Source: Youhaiella tibetensis (lineage in GTDB: Bacteria; Pseudomonadota; Alphaproteobacteria; Rhizobiales; Devosiaceae). From it: 64,000 bases of DNA. Location of the stretch: positions 1,365,260-1,429,259 of the forward strand of contig NZ_CP041690.1 of the NCBI RefSeq assembly GCF_008000755.1, written 5' to 3'. Every line of letters begins with the position of its first letter. Positions within the stretch are counted from its first letter, which is position 1. Below the pieces are notes generated by a model. The model was not told where the DNA came from, did no database searches, and saw only the letters and a program-made list of their open reading frames with translations. Of the stretch, positions 1 to 8,765 are shown piece after piece. The position numbers and the translations under genes are program-made.

Positions 1-222
1 CTGGTCGAGATCCACGATCTCTATTCTGCGGTCCTTCAGGTGATGAGTGCTGCGCTCATGGACCCGTTCAAGCAGGAAGCCTGGACGAATGCCTTCAGGG
101 AGCTTCTGGCCGGCCTCACCCACTATCCCAGCTTTGAGCTGCTGGCGCTCGACATCGAGCAGATGCGCGCCGAAGTGAGTGCGGCTGCCGAGGCGTGGTA
201 CGCCCGGGCGCGCCACCTCTAG
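1..222 (+). CDS. 3' end of an unrecognised protein (partial)
   Basis: The frame is open from the first base of the window to the stop at 220-222, so this is the last 73 codons of a gene that begins upstream. The visible part is mostly helical and amphipathic (ends in AEAWYARARHL) with no motif I can tie to a family. A strong hairpin starts at the stop codon. Function unknown; only the reading frame and stop are supported. Confidence 0.6.
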   Translation: MVEIHDLYSAVLQVMSAALMDPFKQEAWTNAFRELLAGLTHYPSFELLALDIEQMRAEVSAAAEAWYARARHL

Positions 223-244
223 CCTGGCCCCCTCGGGGCCAGGC
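222..244. terminator. Hairpin terminator between convergent genes
   Basis: GCCTGGCCCC pairs perfectly with GGGGCCAGGC around a three-base loop, starting in the stop codon of the upstream gene. It lies between two genes that converge, so it could serve both. There is no long T tract. Confidence 0.6.
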
Positions 245-250
245 CTTGCG

Positions 251-2800
251 TCAGGCCACTTCGCGCAGGAAGCGCGCCGGCCGGCCGGAGACGACCCTAT
301 AGGTCGCCGCCGCACCGAAAAGGGCCAGCAGCACGATGGCGCCGACGTTGACATAGAGCAGCGTCAGGGCATCGAACGAGAACCCGACATCGACCAGCAA
401 CTGCGCCAGCACCCAGGCGAGGGCGATGCCCACTGGGGTAGCGAGCACCGCCGCGATCAGCGCCAGGAGCATGTATTGCACCAGCGTGGTGGCGGTGACT
501 TCGGCACGGCGCTCGCCGATGACGGTCTTGATCACCGCCTCGATCTCGCGCTGCCTGCGGCCGGCCGCGAGGCTGCCGATGACCACGAGCAGGCCGTTGC
601 CTGCGGCCAGTCCACCCACCAGCATAGCGGCCAGCGAGAGTTGGCCGAGCGCGGTGGTGATCTGCCCGAGCGTCTTGCCGATGGCGATGAACCGCACGTC
701 CGGCAGGCTCTCCGAAATCAGTTGCCCCACCGCGTCCTCGTCGCCCGGCGTTGCCGTTATCGTGGCAAAGAGCGTCGCCGGGAAATCCGAAATCGCCCCG
801 GGCGAGAACGTCGCCAGGAACTCGATGCCGCCCTGCCAGGCATAGTCGCGGAAATTGGCGACCTTGGCGGTTATCTCCTCGCCGAAGATGGTAAAGGTCA
901 CCTCGTCGCCCACCGATACGCCCAGGCCAGACTTGAGGCTCTGGTGCAGCGAGACCAGCGGCGGGCCTGAATAATCCGGCTGCCACCATTGTCCGTCGAC
1001 CAGCTTGGAGGTCGAAGGCATCTCGGTGCGATACGTCAGGGGCACGTCGCCGGACAGCAGGAACGAGGCTTCCGGACCGCGGGTGGCAACGCTTGTCACC
1101 GGCTTGCCATTGATGGCCGTCAGCGATCCGCGCAGCATGGGCGTCGCGGTGACCAGCGACATCGTCGGATGGTCTTTCTTCATGGCGACCAGCGTATCGA
1201 GTTCGTCCTGGAAAAGGTCGGTAGCCACGAAGGTCGGCGCGTCGAAGACCGAGGCACCCAGGAATTCGTGGCGCAGGTTAACCTGCAGCACCAGCACGAC
1301 CACCAGCATCGCCAGGGTCATCCCCACGGCCACGATGACCGAGGAGGTGATCGTTCGCGCCCCCGAGATGGCCCAGAGCGCCTGCCGAAGCACGCGGTTC
1401 TCCGGCTCCCTGATCCGCGCGAGCACCCATTGCGCCAGCGCCACCGCGCCCACGAACAGCGCCGCCGCAATGACGCAGGCAATGGCGAAGATGGCGATGA
1501 GCGTGGGATCCTCGACCATGATGTTGGCGAGCCACAGGAGGGCGATTGCAGAGACCAGCAGAGGCAACGTCTGCGACGGCTTGAGAAGCGTGCGCCAATC
1601 GAACGGCGTGGATTCGAGGCCGTTGGAGCGGAACAGCAGGGCAGGGCTGATCGTCTGGACCCGCTGGAGCGGGAGGTAGGAGAAGGCGAAGACGACAAGG
1701 AGCCCGATGCCGGCGGCCACCAGCAGTGGCTGGACATGGACCACGGGCGGCAGGCTGACCCCGATCGCCGAGCCCACGGTCGGCAGGATCAGCAGCGTGA
1801 TCAGCGAGCCGACGATAACGCCGATCGCGATGCCCACGATGGCGACGGTGGCGACCTGCGTGAAGAAGTGCAGCAGGATACGGCCGCGATCGGCCCCGAT
1901 GCTGCGGAACACCGCGATGATCCCGGTGCGCTCGGCCACATAGCTCGAAATGCCCGTACCGACGCTCACCCCGCCGATGAGCAGCGAAGCCAGGCCGGTG
2001 ACGATGAGGAAGCGCATGAAGAGGTCGTAGTAGCGCACCATCGGCCCCAGGCCATCGGCCGCGGTCCGCACCGACCAGCCACCGTCCTTGAGGCCCGCCT
2101 CGAGCTCGTGGCGCGCGTCTTCGGCGCTCTTGCCGTTGAGCAGCACCTTGTAGCGGAAGAACGTGCCGAGGCCGGGCAGGGGCGAAGTGAGGTCCGAGAC
2201 CTTGGCCAGGCCGTCCGTGGAAATCATCACCGGCAGCCCGAGCCGCAGGCCGCGCGCATTCATGTCGGGGATGTCCCCGAGCGTGCCGCGCACCTCGAAC
2301 GGCGTGCCGCCCAGCTCGATCATGTCGCCGACGCCGATGCCCAGTTGCGAGAGCATCATCGCGCTCACCAGCGCGCCGAACGCATCGTCCTTTTCCGCAA
2401 GGAAATCGAAGACGCTGGAGTCCGCCGGCAGCTCGGGGCTCGACACGCGGCCAAGCAGGGGGTAGCCCGGCCCGACCGAAATCAGGTCGACGAAGGCGTC
2501 CGCGCCGTTAGCCTGAGCGCCGATATTGCTGTCGACGACGCGCGCGGTCCTGCCCAGCGTGTCGATGAACGCCAGCTCCTCGCTGCTGCCGGGGCGATCG
2601 GCACGCGAGGCCTCGACGTCGCCGCCCATCAGCAGCGCAGCGTCCTTGTTGACGGCCTGGCTGATGCTCAGCCCGACCGAGTTCACCCCCGCTATGAGCG
2701 CAGTTCCCACCGCCAGGCAGACCAGCACCAGACTGAACCGGCGCAGGTCGCCCCGCATGTCGAGGAGACTGAGATAGATGGCGGCCCAAGTCCCACGCAT
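251..2800 (-). CDS. ABC transporter permease, FtsX/MacB-like, duplicated
   Basis: Inner-membrane permease of 849 residues. The N-terminal membrane segment is followed by a large periplasmic domain, then a block of hydrophobic helices around residues 260-460, a second periplasmic domain, and a last FtsX-type helix bundle from about residue 725 to the end. This two-FtsX layout matches the YbbP/MacB-like permeases rather than the single-unit LolC/LolE. It begins four bases after the stop of the ATPase gene upstream, so the two form one operon and probably one complex. Such pairs are typically involved in lipoprotein or small-molecule extraction from the inner membrane; the substrate here is unknown. 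Confidence 0.9.
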   Translation of the reverse strand: MRGTWAAIYLSLLDMRGDLRRFSLVLVCLAVGTALIAGVNSVGLSISQAVNKDAALLMGGDVEASRADRPGSSEELAFIDTLGRTARVVDSNIGAQANGADAFVDLISVGPGYPLLGRVSSPELPADSSVFDFLAEKDDAFGALVSAMMLSQLGIGVGDMIELGGTPFEVRGTLGDIPDMNARGLRLGLPVMISTDGLAKVSDLTSPLPGLGTFFRYKVLLNGKSAEDARHELEAGLKDGGWSVRTAADGLGPMVRYYDLFMRFLIVTGLASLLIGGVSVGTGISSYVAERTGIIAVFRSIGADRGRILLHFFTQVATVAIVGIAIGVIVGSLITLLILPTVGSAIGVSLPPVVHVQPLLVAAGIGLLVVFAFSYLPLQRVQTISPALLFRSNGLESTPFDWRTLLKPSQTLPLLVSAIALLWLANIMVEDPTLIAIFAIACVIAAALFVGAVALAQWVLARIREPENRVLRQALWAISGARTITSSVIVAVGMTLAMLVVVLVLQVNLRHEFLGASVFDAPTFVATDLFQDELDTLVAMKKDHPTMSLVTATPMLRGSLTAINGKPVTSVATRGPEASFLLSGDVPLTYRTEMPSTSKLVDGQWWQPDYSGPPLVSLHQSLKSGLGVSVGDEVTFTIFGEEITAKVANFRDYAWQGGIEFLATFSPGAISDFPATLFATITATPGDEDAVGQLISESLPDVRFIAIGKTLGQITTALGQLSLAAMLVGGLAAGNGLLVVIGSLAAGRRQREIEAVIKTVIGERRAEVTATTLVQYMLLALIAAVLATPVGIALAWVLAQLLVDVGFSFDALTLLYVNVGAIVLLALFGAAATYRVVSGRPARFLREVA

Positions 2801-2804
2801 CGTC

Positions 2805-3656
2805 TTACTTATCCTTGCGGGTAGTCTCTACCAGCTCGCCCTGTGTCATGGTGAAGACGCGGTCGGCCTGGGCGGCCAGGTTCGGGTCGTGCGTGATGAG
2901 CACGACGGCCGTGTGCTTCTTGCGCGCCAGATCGAACATGATGTCGATGACCATGCTGCCCGTCTTCTGGTCGAGATTGCCGGTCGGCTCGTCCGCCAGG
3001 AGCAGGCGCGGATTGGCGATCATGGCGCGGGCGAGGCCCACGCGCTGCTGTTCGCCACCCGAGAGAGCGCCCGGACGGTGATGGATGCGGTTGCCGAGGC
3101 CAACCGCCGCCAGCGCCGATTCGGCCGCTTCGCGCGTTTCCTTGAGCGACAGCTTGGGTTCGGCGATGCCGAGCGCCAGACTCACATTATCGAGAGCCGA
3201 GAGCGACGGGATGAGGTGGAAACTCTGGAAAACAATGCCCAGCGAATGCCGCCGGAAGAGGGAAAGCCCGTCCTCGGTCAGCTTGCCCAGCTCATGACCG
3301 TTGACGACGATCTTGCCGGACGTGGCCCGCTCAAGTCCCGCCAATAGCATGAGAAAAGAGGTCTTGCCGCTGCCTGACGGACCCACGATGGCAACCACCT
3401 CGGCCGGCTCCACCCGCATGGAGACGTCCCTGAGGATGTGCAGGGGGCGCGACGCCACGTCCAGGGTGTAGTTTACCCCGGCAACGTCAATTATCGGTCC
3501 GGTTGACTGCCCCTGGGGTCGTGACACAGGGTCGGGATCATGCTCTGCTTTGGCGTCCGAACGTTGCTGGTTCGGCGTCAGCGTTGAGTTTTCGTCTACG
3601 GCTTCGTTCACACGATTCCCCCGGGCCCCAAGCGAATTATCTGGCTTCCTGCCCAT
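2805..3656 (-). CDS. ABC transporter ATPase, LolD/MacB-like
   Basis: ATP-binding subunit that energises the FtsX-type permease just downstream. Walker A GPSGSGKTS, signature LSGGEQQR and Walker B LLLADEPTGN are all present, the last being typical of the LolD/MacB/FtsE branch. The first ~60 residues are hydrophilic, low in complexity and absent from typical family members. A GTG at 3611 preceded by GGGGGAA is a plausible better start and would give about 268 residues. Function is certain at family level; substrate unknown. Confidence 0.92.
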   Translation of the reverse strand: MGRKPDNSLGARGNRVNEAVDENSTLTPNQQRSDAKAEHDPDPVSRPQGQSTGPIIDVAGVNYTLDVASRPLHILRDVSMRVEPAEVVAIVGPSGSGKTSFLMLLAGLERATSGKIVVNGHELGKLTEDGLSLFRRHSLGIVFQSFHLIPSLSALDNVSLALGIAEPKLSLKETREAAESALAAVGLGNRIHHRPGALSGGEQQRVGLARAMIANPRLLLADEPTGNLDQKTGSMVIDIMFDLARKKHTAVVLITHDPNLAAQADRVFTMTQGELVETTRKDK

Positions 3657-3742
3657 GGCTAAGCCAAAATGAGGTAAGAGTCATGGCCCAAGTCACCGGT
3701 GTTCGGGGGGAATTGAGCAAGTGACCGTCCATGGGAAGGTAG

Positions 3743-4258
3743 ATGGGTACTAGAATTTCGCGCATTGTGTTGCCGGTCCTTTTGTCGGCAGCCTTTTCGG
3801 GTCCGGCTTTCGCGGCAGACGCAGAGCTGGCGTTCCTCAATTCCTACATAGGCAACTGGCGTGGCGAGAGCGTGCTGACGGGCGGGGAGAAGCCCGAGCC
3901 CTTCCGCTGCCGTCTCAACATCGCCAAGGGAAACCAGAACAAGATCAACTACGCCGGCCGCTGCACGTTGATTAACATGAACCTTTCGGTCAGCGGCACG
4001 ATCGCCTTCAGCGACCAGAACCAGCGGTTCGAAGCTGCCATGAGCTCCAATGCGGGCTTCAGCGGCGTTGCCGTCGGCGTCAAGCAGGGCGACCGGATCA
4101 GCTTCGACCTCAAGCAGCGCCAGGCCGACCGCGGCGGCAACGATGTCCGCATCGGCTCCAAGATCATTCTCTACGGAGATTCGATCACGGTGAACTATGA
4201 GGTCGAGTTCAACGATTCCGGCGACGTCCTGGTGGCCTCGGTTCCGTTCTCCAAGTAG
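3743..4258 (+). CDS. Small exported protein, lipocalin-like beta-rich
   Basis: A 171-residue protein with a clear signal peptide (hydrophobic stretch, then PAFAADAE with cleavage probably after AFA). The mature part starts LAFLNSYIGNWRGES and is rich in alternating polar/hydrophobic strands and glycines, as in small lipocalin-like barrels of heme-binding or DUF1579-like type. It contains a Cys near PFRCRL and one at GRCTL that could form a periplasmic disulfide. It is divergent from the ABC operon. No enzymatic motif; function unknown. Confidence 0.75.
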   Translation: MGTRISRIVLPVLLSAAFSGPAFAADAELAFLNSYIGNWRGESVLTGGEKPEPFRCRLNIAKGNQNKINYAGRCTLINMNLSVSGTIAFSDQNQRFEAAMSSNAGFSGVAVGVKQGDRISFDLKQRQADRGGNDVRIGSKIILYGDSITVNYEVEFNDSGDVLVASVPFSK

Positions 4259-4317
4259 CGGCGTCTCGGCGCGTTCCTGATTCGGCGTCATATGAGGCTT
4301 TGGCCTGCGTGCTGAGG

Positions 4318-4393
4318 CGGATGACCGGTTTGGTTGTCGCCCTCGTCCGTCGCCTCCAGAGCTTGTCGAAGGACGAGGTGCGACAGTCATCCG
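4318..4393. repeat. Extragenic palindromic (REP-like) element
   Basis: Outer arms CGGATGAC and GTCATCCG are perfect complements. Inner arms TGTCGC-CCTCGTCC and GGACGAGGTGCGACA match with one extra base. The core contains AGCTTGTCGAAGGACGAGG, which I recall as a common intergenic palindrome motif in alphaproteobacterial genomes. It lies between two convergent genes and has no coding potential that makes sense. Confidence 0.6.
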
Positions 4394-4426
4394 GGGCCAC
4401 TCTTCGACAAGTGAAGGGTCCCGGGT

Positions 4427-5608
4427 TCAGGCTGCCCGCGCGGGCAGCAATTCGTTATAGCCGCGCAGCGGCAGCGAGATCGCCACCGTCGTGCCGAGTG
4501 CCGGGCTGGAATCGATGGCCAACCGGCCACCGCTTTGCTCGGCGATGGCGCGGGCAATGGCGATGCCCAATCCCGCGCCGGTCTTGCGGGTGAAGGTCGC
4601 GTCGCCCAGCACGAACGGCTGCGACAGGCTGGCCAGCCGCTCCTCGCTCATGCCCAGGCCGGTATCGGAAACCTCGATGACCACGCCATCCTTCGCCGCG
4701 AAGGCGGCGAGCTTGACGCACCCGCCATGCGGAGTGAAGCGGATGGCGTTGTCGAGGATATTGGAGAGCATGCGCTCGATGGCCATGCTGTCGGCGGTCA
4801 CCGTCGCCTCGCAACCCAGCCCCACGTCGAAACGCAGACCAGCGCGCTTGGCGCGAGCGCCGAAGCGCTGGGCGGCGCCGGCCAGCAGGCGGTCGATCTC
4901 GACTGCTTCCTCACGCATGGCCTTCTGGCCGCCTTCGAGTTCGGCGAGCTCGAGGATGGTGGCGAACGAGTCCAGAAGATGCTCGCCCGATTGCTTGATG
5001 GTCTCGACATAGCCCAGGTAACGGCTGTCGCCGAGCGGCCCATAGGTCTGCTGCCGCACCAGTTCGGCGAAGCCGATGATGTGGTTGAGCGGCGTGCGGA
5101 TGTCGTGGGAGAGGTGGGCGAGAAAGTTGGTCTTGGAGCGGCTAGCCGCTTCGGCGCGCAGCTTTTCCTCGTGATAGCGGCGGGCAAGTTGGCGCTGTTC
5201 TTCGCGAATGGCGTTGATGGTGGCCAGCAGGTGTTCCATCTGCTGCTGGCTCTGCGACGGCCCGCGTTCCCGTCGGTAGGTCAGGGCGATGAAGACCACC
5301 GCCGCCACCAGGGCCCCGGCCGCCCGAAGCGCCAGGCCGCCCACCAGCCGCTCGAACTCGATCTCGGCGGCAGTGGAGCCCAGCGAACGCGCGTCGTGCA
5401 GCGTGCGGACGATGTCGAAAAGCACGAAAAGCGCCACCGCCAGCAGCGCCGTTAGGGCCACAGCCCTCGTCACCGGAGAAATCTCGGAGACGCCCGAACG
5501 CACCGCGGCAAGCCAGTTCGCCTGGCTGGTAGTGGAGAGGTTTCTGCGGCCGAATTCAGCCGACACGAATCCCCTTGCCTCGACGCCGGATGTCTCCGTC
5601 GACCGCAT
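4427..5608 (-). CDS. Membrane sensor histidine kinase
   Basis: A 393-residue kinase with two membrane helices (roughly residues 45-65 and 90-110), only a short loop between them, a coiled-coil linker, a HisKA domain with LSHDIRTPLNHIIGF (phospho-acceptor His168) and a HATPase domain with N box LSNILDNAIRF and G boxes DTGLGM and GAGLGIAIA. There is no recognisable PAS or large periplasmic sensor, so it probably senses through its membrane part or by partners. No response regulator lies beside it, so it is an orphan kinase. Upstream gene pepN is on the same strand, 180 bases away. Confidence 0.9.
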   Translation of the reverse strand: MRSTETSGVEARGFVSAEFGRRNLSTTSQANWLAAVRSGVSEISPVTRAVALTALLAVALFVLFDIVRTLHDARSLGSTAAEIEFERLVGGLALRAAGALVAAVVFIALTYRRERGPSQSQQQMEHLLATINAIREEQRQLARRYHEEKLRAEAASRSKTNFLAHLSHDIRTPLNHIIGFAELVRQQTYGPLGDSRYLGYVETIKQSGEHLLDSFATILELAELEGGQKAMREEAVEIDRLLAGAAQRFGARAKRAGLRFDVGLGCEATVTADSMAIERMLSNILDNAIRFTPHGGCVKLAAFAAKDGVVIEVSDTGLGMSEERLASLSQPFVLGDATFTRKTGAGLGIAIARAIAEQSGGRLAIDSSPALGTTVAISLPLRGYNELLPARAA

Positions 5609-5700
5609 CCAATTCTCCGAAATATTGTGAGGCGAAAAGCCTGTCCCGCAACCCGATATCAGGACTGTGAATCAGCCGTGAGCGTCTGACAAGAGGCTGG

Positions 5701-5727
5701 TTCGGGGCCGCACCGCGCGACCCCGAA
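5701..5727 (-). terminator. Hairpin downstream of pepN
   Basis: TTCGGGG and CCCCGAA pair perfectly, with a further CGC/GCG inside. It sits about 60 bases past the pepN stop and before the histidine kinase gene on the same strand. No clear T tract, so it may only stabilise or pause. Confidence 0.4.
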
Positions 5728-5788
5728 ATTCATGAGTCACCTGAATCACTTAGCGGGCGAGAAAAATTCTTCCACAGGTAAGGATGCG

Positions 5789-8434
5789 TTAACCAGCAAG
5801 CGTCCTTCCGAGGATGTCGGCCGTATTGCGCGAGAGCGAGCCGGATTCCGCCAATGATTTCAACGCCGATTCGGCCTCTGCGCGTCGGACGGGCTCGTAG
5901 TTCCGCCAGATGCGGAAGGCGGTGAGAACGCGCGCTGCGACCTGCGGATTGCGCTTGTCGACATCGGCCACGAACTCGGTGACGAAGCGGAAGCCGGACC
6001 CGTCCGGGCGCGCGAACTGAACCGGGTTTGCGTTGGCGAAACTGCCCACCAGCGAACGCAGCCGATTGGGGTTGTTCCTGGGGAAGCTGGGGTCGGCCAG
6101 GATGGCCTTGACCCGGTCCAGCGTGGCCTCGTCGGGCACCTGGGCCGAAAGGCTCAGCCACTTGTCCAGCACCAGCGGGTCGGCGGTGTAGAGGGTGCGG
6201 AAATCGCCGAGCAGCGCCTGCGCCACCGGCGCGTTGGCATGCACGAGCGCCGCGAGGGCCGCCATGCGGTCGGTCATGTTGGTCGCGGTGCGATAGTGGG
6301 CCTCGGCAAGGCTATAGGCACCCTCGGTTCCACCGGCCACCAGTTGGGTCAGGCAGGCATTGCGCAGCGAACGCCCCTGCGTCGCTGCCTGCGCGGTCGA
6401 GAACGGGCCCTGGTCTGCCAGTGCGTTGTAGACCGCCAGCAGCTTGTCGTGGAGCCTGTTGCTGATGGCCTTGCGCAGGGCGCTGCGGGCATCGTGGATC
6501 GCCTGCGGGTCGACATCAGTGCCGATGGCCTGGGCGATGTTGTCCTCGGTCGGCATCGCCAGCGTCAGCGCCTTGAACGCCGCGTCCCCGCTATTGCCTT
6601 CCAGCGTCTCGCCCAATGCCGTGGCGAGGGCGTCGACGCGCCCCTCGTCGGTCAGTCGTCCCCCGGCCTTCACCGCGTCGAGGAGAATGCCGGTGGCAAC
6701 AGTTTGCAGCGCCTGCCAGCGGTTGAACGGATCGCTGTCGTGCCGGGCGAGGAATAGCTGATCCTCGGCACTCAGCGAGGTCGTGAGCTTGATAGGGGCC
6801 GAGAACTCCCGGAAGAGCGAGGGAACAGGGCGATTGGCGATGCCCTCGAAGGTCAGCTCGGCCTTGCCGGTATCGAACATGATGAGGTCGCCCTTGACCT
6901 CGGCTCCAGAGACCTTGCTCCAACTCATCGGGCTGCCATTGGGGCCGATCAGACCGAACTTGACCGGGATCAGCATGGCCTGCTTTTCGGGCTGCCCCGG
7001 GGTCGGGTCGGTCTTCTGCTCAAGTGTGAGTCGATAGGTCTGGCTGGCGGCGTCGTAGCTGTCGCTCACCGTCACCTGCGGCGTGCCCGCCTGCAGATAC
7101 CAATGGATGAACTGGTCGAGATTGACCTGGTTGGCGTCCGCAAACGCTGCGATGAAATCCTCGATGGTTGCGGCCTGGCCGTCATGCCGCTCGAAATAGA
7201 GATCCATGCCTTTGCGGAAGCCGGCTTCGCCCAGCATCGTGGCGAGCATCCGCACCACCTCGGCGCCCTTCTCGTAGACCGTGGTCGTATAGAAGTTGTT
7301 GATCTCGCGGTAATGGTCCGGCCGCGGCGGGTGGGCGAGGGGCCCCGCATCCTCGACGAACTGCGCCGAGCGCAGCAGGCGCACATCCTCGATGCGCTTG
7401 ACCGGACGAGAGCGCTCGTCCGAAGAGAACTCCTGGTCGCGATAGACGGTCAGCCCTTCCTTGAGGCACAGCTGGAACCAGTCGCGGCAGGTGACCCGGT
7501 CGCCGGTCCAGTTGTGGAAATATTCGTGCGCGATGACGCGCTCGACATTGTCGTAGTCGGCATCGGTCGCCGTCTCGGGAATGGCAAAAACCAGCCGGTC
7601 GTTGAAGATGTTGAGACCCTTGTTCTCCATCGCCCCGAAGTTGAAGTCGGAAACGGCGACGATGTTGAAGACATCCAGGTCGTATTCGAGCCCAAAGCGC
7701 CGTTCGTCCCACGCCATCGAGCGCTTGAGCGCGTCCATGGCATAAAGGCACCGGTCTTCCTTTCCGTGCTCGCAATAGATGGCAAGCGCCACCTGCTTGC
7801 CGGAGCTGGTGGTGAAGCTGTCGTGGATCGAGCCCAGGTCGCCCGCGACCATGGCGAAGAGGTAGGAGGGCTTGGGGTGGGGATCTTCCCAGACCGCGAA
7901 ATGCTTTCCGTCCTCGAAATCCCCCTGGCCGACGGGATTGCCGTTAGCGAGCAGCACCGGAGCCAGTTTCTTGTCGGCGATCATGGTGACGTTGAACGTC
8001 GCCAGGTTATCCGGGCGATCGAGGTAATAGGTGATGCGGCGGAACCCTTCCGGCTCGCACTGCGTGCACCAGGTGCCGTTCGACCGGTAGAACCCCATGA
8101 GCCTGGTGTTCTTCTCCGGTTCGATCGTCACCGTCGTTTCGAGCACGAAGCGGCGCAGGGGCGGTTCATGGATGATCAGGCTCGAGGGCGTCGCCTCGTA
8201 GGCGAGCAGTCCGAGCGGGGCACCATCGATGGCCACGGAATTGAGCAGCAACTCGTCCCCGTCAAGGACGAGCGGCGTGCCGGGCTCGGTTCCCTCGCGC
8301 GGCACCACATGCAGCAACGAGTGGATGACCGACTTCTCCGGCGCGATTTCCACCTCCATTTCAACCCGATCGATGAAATACGGGGTCGGCGCATAGTCCT
8401 TGAGGAAGATCGTGTGCTCGGTCTCAGTGCGCAT
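5789..8434 (-). CDS. pepN: Aminopeptidase N (M1 family)
   Basis: Zinc metallo-aminopeptidase that removes N-terminal residues from peptides in the cytoplasm. At 881 residues it has the usual length of proteobacterial PepN. The exopeptidase motif GAMEN is near residue 266, and the zinc site HEYFHNW near residue 301 is followed at the expected distance by the third ligand in CLKEGLT. The C-terminal half is the helical M1 cap domain. It is transcribed away from the ABC exporters across a 330-base gap. No signal peptide. Confidence 0.97.
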   Translation of the reverse strand: MRTETEHTIFLKDYAPTPYFIDRVEMEVEIAPEKSVIHSLLHVVPREGTEPGTPLVLDGDELLLNSVAIDGAPLGLLAYEATPSSLIIHEPPLRRFVLETTVTIEPEKNTRLMGFYRSNGTWCTQCEPEGFRRITYYLDRPDNLATFNVTMIADKKLAPVLLANGNPVGQGDFEDGKHFAVWEDPHPKPSYLFAMVAGDLGSIHDSFTTSSGKQVALAIYCEHGKEDRCLYAMDALKRSMAWDERRFGLEYDLDVFNIVAVSDFNFGAMENKGLNIFNDRLVFAIPETATDADYDNVERVIAHEYFHNWTGDRVTCRDWFQLCLKEGLTVYRDQEFSSDERSRPVKRIEDVRLLRSAQFVEDAGPLAHPPRPDHYREINNFYTTTVYEKGAEVVRMLATMLGEAGFRKGMDLYFERHDGQAATIEDFIAAFADANQVNLDQFIHWYLQAGTPQVTVSDSYDAASQTYRLTLEQKTDPTPGQPEKQAMLIPVKFGLIGPNGSPMSWSKVSGAEVKGDLIMFDTGKAELTFEGIANRPVPSLFREFSAPIKLTTSLSAEDQLFLARHDSDPFNRWQALQTVATGILLDAVKAGGRLTDEGRVDALATALGETLEGNSGDAAFKALTLAMPTEDNIAQAIGTDVDPQAIHDARSALRKAISNRLHDKLLAVYNALADQGPFSTAQAATQGRSLRNACLTQLVAGGTEGAYSLAEAHYRTATNMTDRMAALAALVHANAPVAQALLGDFRTLYTADPLVLDKWLSLSAQVPDEATLDRVKAILADPSFPRNNPNRLRSLVGSFANANPVQFARPDGSGFRFVTEFVADVDKRNPQVAARVLTAFRIWRNYEPVRRAEAESALKSLAESGSLSRNTADILGRTLAG

Positions 8435-8765
8435 GAAGGGCTCCGCAGCTCTTATTCTAAACTATTGAAATTGCTGTTGCCCGTTGGCTACAGCAGACTC
8501 GCCGGCTTTGTGTATTCTGTGCGGCTGGCAACCGTTCCTGCTATCTTTCCCGCCGAATCCGGCAGTATTGGGAAAGGGCTGAACGGCCCGCCGGCACGCA
8601 CCTCGCCTCAGGCCATGTTCCGCGTCAATAGGTGCGTCATCCAAAAAACATCTGGCGGACAAATGTTTCCGCCAACCGCCTTGGTTGAGCTGAACCTCAA
8701 ACCTACTTGAGGGCGTAGCGCACGCGCTGCACTTCTCTTTCCGGGCGACAACAATGGTGACGGCT
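8435..8765. other. Non-coding gap between pepN and ABC exporter 1
   Basis: This is the only gene-free stretch above 300 bases. It must hold the pepN promoter and the promoter of the first ABC gene. A 31-codon frame with a poor ribosome site runs 8615-8710. At 8653-8674 TGGCGGA pairs with TCCGCCA around an eight-base loop, and the alternative pairing AAACAT/ATGTTT (8646-8651 with 8663-8668) overlaps it. No convincing -35/-10 pair or operator stands out. Confidence 0.5.

Noticed and set aside
989-2824. A 611-codon open frame on the plus strand opposite the ABC permease
   Set aside because: It is the GC-rich antisense shadow of a well-supported gene: Arg/His/Gln/Asp-rich, no domain, no ribosome site. 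The same applies to long frames opposite the Atm1 gene, the LysM gene, pepN, the ABC exporters and the RND permease (60041-62017).
3659-4390. A 243-codon minus-strand frame opposite the small exported protein
   Set aside because: The plus-strand frame has a signal peptide and sensible composition, whereas this one looks like shadow sequence and crosses the palindromic repeat.
8646-8674. Pseudoknot-like interleaved stems (AAACAT/ATGTTT with TGGCGG/CCGCCA)
   Set aside because: The loop lengths (1, 4 and 0 bases) do not allow a standard H-type pseudoknot. More likely one simple hairpin with a chance alternative.
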